Positions 14,313-17,420 of a stretch of 17,420 nucleotides of DNA are shown piece by piece. A program made the position numbers and the translations under genes. Each line of letters starts with the position of its first letter. Position 1 is the first letter of the stretch. Source of the stretch: a bacterium (GTDB lineage Bacteria; JAMCPX01); contig JAJYJX010000031.1 of NCBI GenBank assembly GCA_021789095.1, positions 1-17,420 of the forward strand, in the 5' to 3' direction. Below the pieces are notes generated by a model, which worked only from the letters and a program-made list of their open reading frames with translations, was not told the DNA's origin and did not search any database.

Positions 14313-15191
14313 TTATGCTTTTAACGGGGCCTGCTTGCTGTCCTTGTAATTATAAAATCCTGCGCCTGTCTTACGTCCCAGTTTGCCTGCTGCAATCATC
14401 TTTTTCATAAGGACCGGCGGCAAAAACGCGGGATCGTTGGTCTCTTTATAAATAGAAAGACATGCATTATACGTAATGTCCAATCCAACGAGGTCCTGCA
14501 GCTCAAGCGGTCCCATGGGGTGCCCAAGCCCGAGCCTGGCGGCCTTATCAATGTCTTCCGGAGTAGCAAGTCCCCTTTCTACCATGCGTATGGCATGAAG
14601 CCTGAAGGGGTACTGCAGGTAGTTTACAACAAAACCTGGGAGATCTTTTGCCACTATAAACGTCTTCCCCAATGATTGAACAAATTCCTTGGCAATATTT
14701 ACGGTCTCATTGGACACAAGTATTGTCTCAACTATCTCCGCAAGTTTCATCAGTGGGGCCGGGTTAAAGAAATGTATGCCTAAAACCTTATCGGGTCTTG
14801 CTGTCGCTGCCGCCATGTCCACGATAGACAGGCTTGATGTGTTCGTAGCAAGTATGGCATGGCCTGGCAGCACTTTATCCAGCTTTGAGAACAATTCTCT
14901 CTTCTTTTCCATGTCCTCAACAATAGCCTCAATTACCAGCTGGCATACCGAGAGATCCTCTATATTAAGTGAACCTTTGATTCTGCTTAAAACAGCATCC
15001 TTTTCTTCTGCAGACACCTTACCCTTTTGTACACCTTTTTCCAAAAAGACTTTCATATTGGCTATTCCGTTCTGAAGTAATGTTTCACTCGCTTCTAAAA
15101 CATGTACCTGGTAACCGGCCTGTGCGCATACCTGTGCGATGCCACCACCCATTGTACCGCAGCCTACTATGCCCACATTTTTTATTTCCAT
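14313..15191 (-). CDS. hbd: 3-hydroxybutyryl-CoA / 3-hydroxyacyl-CoA dehydrogenase
   Basis: This enzyme oxidises (S)-3-hydroxyacyl-CoA to 3-ketoacyl-CoA, or the reverse, with NAD(H). At 292 residues it is the normal single-function length. The Rossmann loop VGIVGCGTMGGGIAQ has GxGxxG at 10-15, and an acidic Glu33 at the end of the second strand favours NAD over NADP. ATNTSSLSIV (115-124) binds cofactor and substrate. HFFNPAPLMKLAEIVE carries the catalytic His140 with Glu152 twelve residues on, as in the family. LPGFVVN (184-190) and the C-terminal dimerisation domain (GHPMGPLELQDLVGLD, GRKTGAGFYNY) follow. AAAGGAG lies about 10 bases before the ATG. The upstream neighbour is a thiolase, the next or previous step in the same cycle. 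The direction, beta-oxidation or C4 synthesis, cannot be decided here because no enoyl-CoA hydratase or acyl-CoA dehydrogenase is in view. Confidence 0.94.
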   Translation of the reverse strand: MEIKNVGIVGCGTMGGGIAQVCAQAGYQVHVLEASETLLQNGIANMKVFLEKGVQKGKVSAEEKDAVLSRIKGSLNIEDLSVCQLVIEAIVEDMEKKRELFSKLDKVLPGHAILATNTSSLSIVDMAAATARPDKVLGIHFFNPAPLMKLAEIVETILVSNETVNIAKEFVQSLGKTFIVAKDLPGFVVNYLQYPFRLHAIRMVERGLATPEDIDKAARLGLGHPMGPLELQDLVGLDITYNACLSIYKETNDPAFLPPVLMKKMIAAGKLGRKTGAGFYNYKDSKQAPLKA

Positions 15192-15236
15192 ATGTTAAAC
15201 GCTCCTTTATCAAGATTGTTTCATAATTCTCATTTT

Positions 15237-15353
15237 GTCATTGCGAGCGACCGTAGGCGGACACACAGCGAAGCTGGGTCGGCAATCTATGTATTTTAAA
15301 TAGGTTATGAGATTGCTTCGTCGCGGCGCCTTGGCGCCACTCCTCGCAATGAC
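15237..15353. repeat. Palindromic GTCATTGCGAG...CTCGCAATGAC element (copy 1)
   Basis: The outer arms GTCATTGCGAG (15237-15247) and CTCGCAATGAC (15343-15353) are exact complements. Inner arms GCAATCT (15282-15288) and AGATTGC (15310-15316) nest within. A small GGCGCC-TT-GGCGCC hairpin sits near 15325-15338. A shorter relative is at 16966-17054. Similar GTCATTGCGAG palindromes are, to my knowledge, widespread intergenic repeats in several proteobacterial genomes. The 10-mer TCTCATTTTG occurs on both sides (15228-15237 and 15366-15375). It separates thiolase from hbd. Confidence 0.75.
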
Positions 15354-15388
15354 ATCGTGACACAGTCTCATTTTGAGAGCCTTTTATG

Positions 15389-16663
15389 TTATTTCCTTTC
15401 TATCACCGCTGCAATGCCCTGTCCTCCGCCGCCGCAGATAGATACCATCCCGTATCGGGTCTTGCGCCTTTTCATCTCATGAACAAGAGTGGTAAGCCGC
15501 ATGGTACCGGTAGTGCCGATAGGATGCCCCAATGAAATCCCTGAACCATTAACGTTTACTTTATTTTTGCAATCCTCTTTTGACAGGCCCATAAGTTTTG
15601 CGTCTGCCAGGCTCTGGCACGCAAATGCCTCCTGTATTTCAATAAGATCTATCTGCTCCATGCTCAGACCGGCTTTTTTCAATGCCTTTGAAGCTGCTGT
15701 CGCCACAGAAGGATAAACGAGCCTTGGGTCAGCACCCGTCACGGCAAACGACCTCAGATATGCTATCGGCTCTATGCCCAGTTCCTTACATTTTTCAGGA
15801 TAGGTCAGTACACAGGCAGCAGCGCCGTCATTTTCTGTAGACGAATTACCCGCAGTACATATGCCGCCTTCATATACCGGTCTGAGCTTGCTCAATCCTT
15901 CCAATGTCGTATCACGTCTTGGCGTCTCATCTGTATCTATTGTTTCTATAACAAGCTTCTTGCCTTTTGGCTGACCTACAATGACAGGCACGATCTCTTC
16001 ACTGAACTTACCGGTATCAATTGCAGCAATGGCTTTTCTTTGACTGTCAAATGCCCATTCGTCCGCTTCCTGCCTGCTTATGCCTTCATTTTTCGCAGCA
16101 GTCTCAGCCCAGGTCATCATGGAATTCAGCTCTCCAAATGTTTCAATGGGCTGCGACATCGGCCTTGCCCTCTGGATCCTGTCGTAAAAAGGCAGTCCCC
16201 ACATTGGCAGGAACCCGTGATTCTTCGGCGCAAAACCCCATTTTGGATCTTGGGCACCTCCGATCCCCCATTTAATAAATTGTCCCGGGATATAAAATTC
16301 TGCCTGACTCATGCTTTCCGCACCACCGGCAACAACTATATCGGCGTTCTCTGTTTGTATCTCCATTGCCCCGAACCAGACTGATTGCAAACCGGAACAG
16401 CATCTGCGATCCAGCGTGACACCGCATACCTCTACAGGCCATCCTGCCTCAAGTGCGGCCACACGTGCGAGATTGGCGCATTCACCGTTTTGGTATGCCT
16501 GCCCCATGATCACATCGTCTATATACTTCGGATCAACCTTTGCTTTTTTCACAGCGGCATTCATCACTTCCGCTGCAAGTCTACTTACAGGAACTTCTTT
16601 CAAAGCACCGCAATACCTGCCTATGGGGGTCCTTGCAGCGCTTACAACAACAATCTCTCTCAT
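15389..16663 (-). CDS. Thiolase (acetyl-CoA acetyltransferase / 3-ketoacyl-CoA thiolase)
   Basis: This enzyme cleaves 3-ketoacyl-CoA to acetyl-CoA and a shortened acyl-CoA, or condenses two acetyl-CoA. It begins MREIVVVSAARTPIGRYCGA like typical thiolases. The nucleophilic cysteine is Cys88 in LDRRCCSGLQ (family pattern C-x-S-G), followed by a second Cys89. GHPIGTTGT carries catalytic His380 and SICGGGGQG carries Cys410. Two features differ from common thiolases. The protein is 424 residues rather than about 390, with a tryptophan- and proline-rich insertion around 130-170 in the substrate-covering loop. The usual NEAF motif reads QEAF (Gln344). AGGAGGT lies 6 bases before the ATG. The next gene downstream is hbd, which supports a role in acyl-CoA degradation or C4 metabolism. 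Acyl-chain preference cannot be read from sequence; the long loop hints at something other than plain acetoacetyl-CoA. Confidence 0.92.
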   Translation of the reverse strand: MREIVVVSAARTPIGRYCGALKEVPVSRLAAEVMNAAVKKAKVDPKYIDDVIMGQAYQNGECANLARVAALEAGWPVEVCGVTLDRRCCSGLQSVWFGAMEIQTENADIVVAGGAESMSQAEFYIPGQFIKWGIGGAQDPKWGFAPKNHGFLPMWGLPFYDRIQRARPMSQPIETFGELNSMMTWAETAAKNEGISRQEADEWAFDSQRKAIAAIDTGKFSEEIVPVIVGQPKGKKLVIETIDTDETPRRDTTLEGLSKLRPVYEGGICTAGNSSTENDGAAACVLTYPEKCKELGIEPIAYLRSFAVTGADPRLVYPSVATAASKALKKAGLSMEQIDLIEIQEAFACQSLADAKLMGLSKEDCKNKVNVNGSGISLGHPIGTTGTMRLTTLVHEMKRRKTRYGMVSICGGGGQGIAAVIERK

Positions 16664-16800
16664 AATCTTACCTCCTGATCATGTTCTTAATAACCCGGAC
16701 CATGCTATTTTAAAAGCAGGATCTATGATTTTGTATTTTATTCCCATAATAAGTCCTATGGCTTAAAACAGTTACCTCTTTTAGATAGGACCCTTTACCT

Positions 16801-16828
16801 TGTCATGCCCGCGAAAACGGACATCCAG
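16801..16828. repeat. Degenerate GTCATGCCCGCGAAA-type repeat end
   Basis: The segment starts TGTCATGCCCGCGAAA and continues ACGGACATCCAG. The expected stem partner of TGCCCGC would be GCGGGCA; here it is ACGGACA, so the hairpin is decayed at two positions. Related GTCATGCCCGCGAAAGCGGG repeats are common in intergenic regions of several proteobacteria, to my knowledge. Only one end is visible in this window. Confidence 0.45.
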
Positions 16829-16938
16829 AGAGTATACAGCAGGAAAGGAGCAAAAAACAAAAAATCATATTCCATACACAAATCAATTTATCAAAATGAA
16901 AAATTTGCCTCGTCTTATTCGTCAATTGTCCCTTGTCA

Positions 16939-17080
16939 ACAGCCTGTTGAAAAATTCGGATTATCGTCATTGCGAACGAAGTGAAGCAATCCCGGTTTCA
17001 TATAAATTAATAAGTTATAGATTGCTTCGTCGCAAAAACGCTCCTCGCAATGATCTATAGAGCCTTTTTCAACAGGCTGT
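16939..17080. repeat. Inverted repeat ACAGCCTGTTGAAAAA, host of a nested element
   Basis: ACAGCCTGTTGAAAAA (16939-16954) and its exact reverse complement at 17065-17080 form a perfect 16-bp inverted pair. Outside them CCTTG (16931-16935) and CAAGG (17081-17085) continue the symmetry after a 3-base bulge. The 110 bp between the arms are almost entirely filled by the second element at 16966-17054. Confidence 0.7.
16966..17054. repeat. Palindromic TCATTGCGA...TCGCAATGA element (copy 2, nested)
   Basis: The outer arms TCATTGCGA (16967-16975) and TCGCAATGA (17045-17053) and inner arms GAAGCAATC (16983-16991) and GATTGCTTC (17020-17028) repeat the architecture of the element at 15237-15353. The right half shares GATTGCTTCGTCGC and CTCCTCGCAATGA with that copy. 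The left half is shorter by about 30 bp. It lies inside the 16-bp inverted pair at 16939/17065. Confidence 0.75.
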
Positions 17081-17312
17081 CAAGGGCTGACTTCGTGAGG
17101 AAGTTGAGCCATCTGAGTAGGACAAGAAATTAACAAAAAACCTCAAACAGGCATGTGAATTGGTATGACCTTCCCCCATTTTACAGAGCACTTTGAATTA
17201 GAGTTTCCTGACTATTTTTTACCTTCGTATGGGCTGTTTGCAATCGTTAACTTGGAAGGGTCTCCTCTCGGTGGAGGTGGTGGTTGTGCCTCTGCTCTAC
17301 TGCGCTCAGTAT

Positions 17313-17337
17313 GCAGGGCGGGCAAAGCCCGCCCTGC
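17313..17337. repeat. Perfect 11-bp GC hairpin
   Basis: GCAGGGCGGGC (17313-17323), an AAA loop and GCCCGCCCTGC (17327-17337) form a very stable stem-loop. Outer CTAC (17297-17300) and GTAG (17339-17342) add a further short pairing across a bulge. The sequence after it (AATAAAATATTC) has no T run on the plus strand. It is probably a dispersed palindrome rather than a terminator. Confidence 0.5.
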
Positions 17338-17420
17338 GGTAGAATAAAATATTCATTGGCAAGTCAGGTTGTTTGGAGCACCGCCCAGAGGGAATGTGCA
17401 TGCACTTTCCCAGCAGACAT

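Larger units (their letters stand above)
16664..17420. other. Gene-free right end with stacked repeats
   Basis: I see no convincing gene. A 60-codon plus frame at 17165-17347 has no ribosome-binding site, runs through the GC hairpin at 17313-17337 and is compositionally odd (five consecutive glycines), so I do not call it. The interval holds the remnant at 16801-16828, the nested repeats at 16939-17080 and the hairpin at 17313-17337. The first 130 bp should contain the thiolase promoter, but no strong -35/-10 pair stands out on the minus strand. Confidence 0.6.

Noticed and set aside
15237-17080. CRISPR array
   Set aside because: The repeats are palindromic, only two copies of differing length, 1.6 kb apart, with no regular spacers and no cas genes.
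17165-17347. 60-codon plus-strand frame starting MTFPHFTEHFELEFPDYF
   Set aside because: No Shine-Dalgarno, five glycines in a row and passage through a perfect GC palindrome make coding unlikely; it may be part of a repeat or an insertion-sequence scar, but I cannot identify one.

Overview
The window looks like an ordinary chromosomal stretch of a Gram-negative bacterium of moderate GC content. A Gram-negative cell envelope is indicated by an outer-membrane beta-barrel ending in phenylalanine, a lipobox lipoprotein and Sec signal peptides. The gene set and the abundance of short palindromic intergenic repeats fit a Desulfobacterota/deltaproteobacterial or related lineage. That placement is inference from general resemblance; there is no rRNA or marker tree here.

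Layout, left to right. (1) Positions 1-3154, minus strand: a partial carboxypeptidase-regulatory-like lipoprotein, a 49-codon remnant of a PPOX-type flavoprotein, and leuS (leucyl-tRNA synthetase). (2) Positions 3155-3440: repeat-rich divergent spacer. (3) Positions 3441-5612, plus strand: a compact operon of a MarR-type regulator, an ABC-2 exporter ATPase and its permease. It has a near-consensus sigma70 promoter and a palindromic operator candidate over the -10 box and start codon. (4) Positions 5627-7751, minus strand: a porin followed by a decayed pstS. The pstS has a frame-changing internal deletion and has lost its C-terminus, which is replaced by a fragment of a membrane protein resembling the PsiE family. 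(5) Positions 7752-8266: 515 bp without a gene, carrying two repeat types. (6) Positions 8267-13045, minus strand: a tightly coupled four-gene operon of ABC ATPase, large ABC-2-like permease, OB-fold/HD exoribonuclease of YhaM type, and CCA-adding enzyme. A promoter sits so close to the first ATG that the transcript may be leaderless. (7) Positions 13111-16663, minus strand: thiolase, 3-hydroxybutyryl-CoA dehydrogenase and an MDR-family NADP-dependent reductase, a plausible acyl-CoA (beta-oxidation or C4) metabolic group. Its intergenic gaps hold palindromic repeats. (8) Positions 16664-17420: 757 bp with no convincing gene, containing a repeat nested inside another repeat and a long perfect GC hairpin.

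How the parts work together. Region 6 links two RNA 3'-end enzymes (an exonuclease and CCA addition) to an ABC exporter by overlapping or nearly abutting cistrons. Region 7 supplies consecutive steps of acyl-CoA chemistry. Region 4 appears to be a former phosphate-uptake locus, with a porin in the outer membrane and a periplasmic phosphate-binding protein, that is being lost. The plus-strand MarR-ABC module is the only plus-strand gene block; it lies between repeats on one side and a broken gene on the other, which suggests a rearrangement.

I did not find a convincing new multi-gene system. The most interesting material is the intergenic repeat families (one pair of hairpins appears to show compensatory change), the chimeric pstS remnant and the operator/promoter architecture of the MarR operon.
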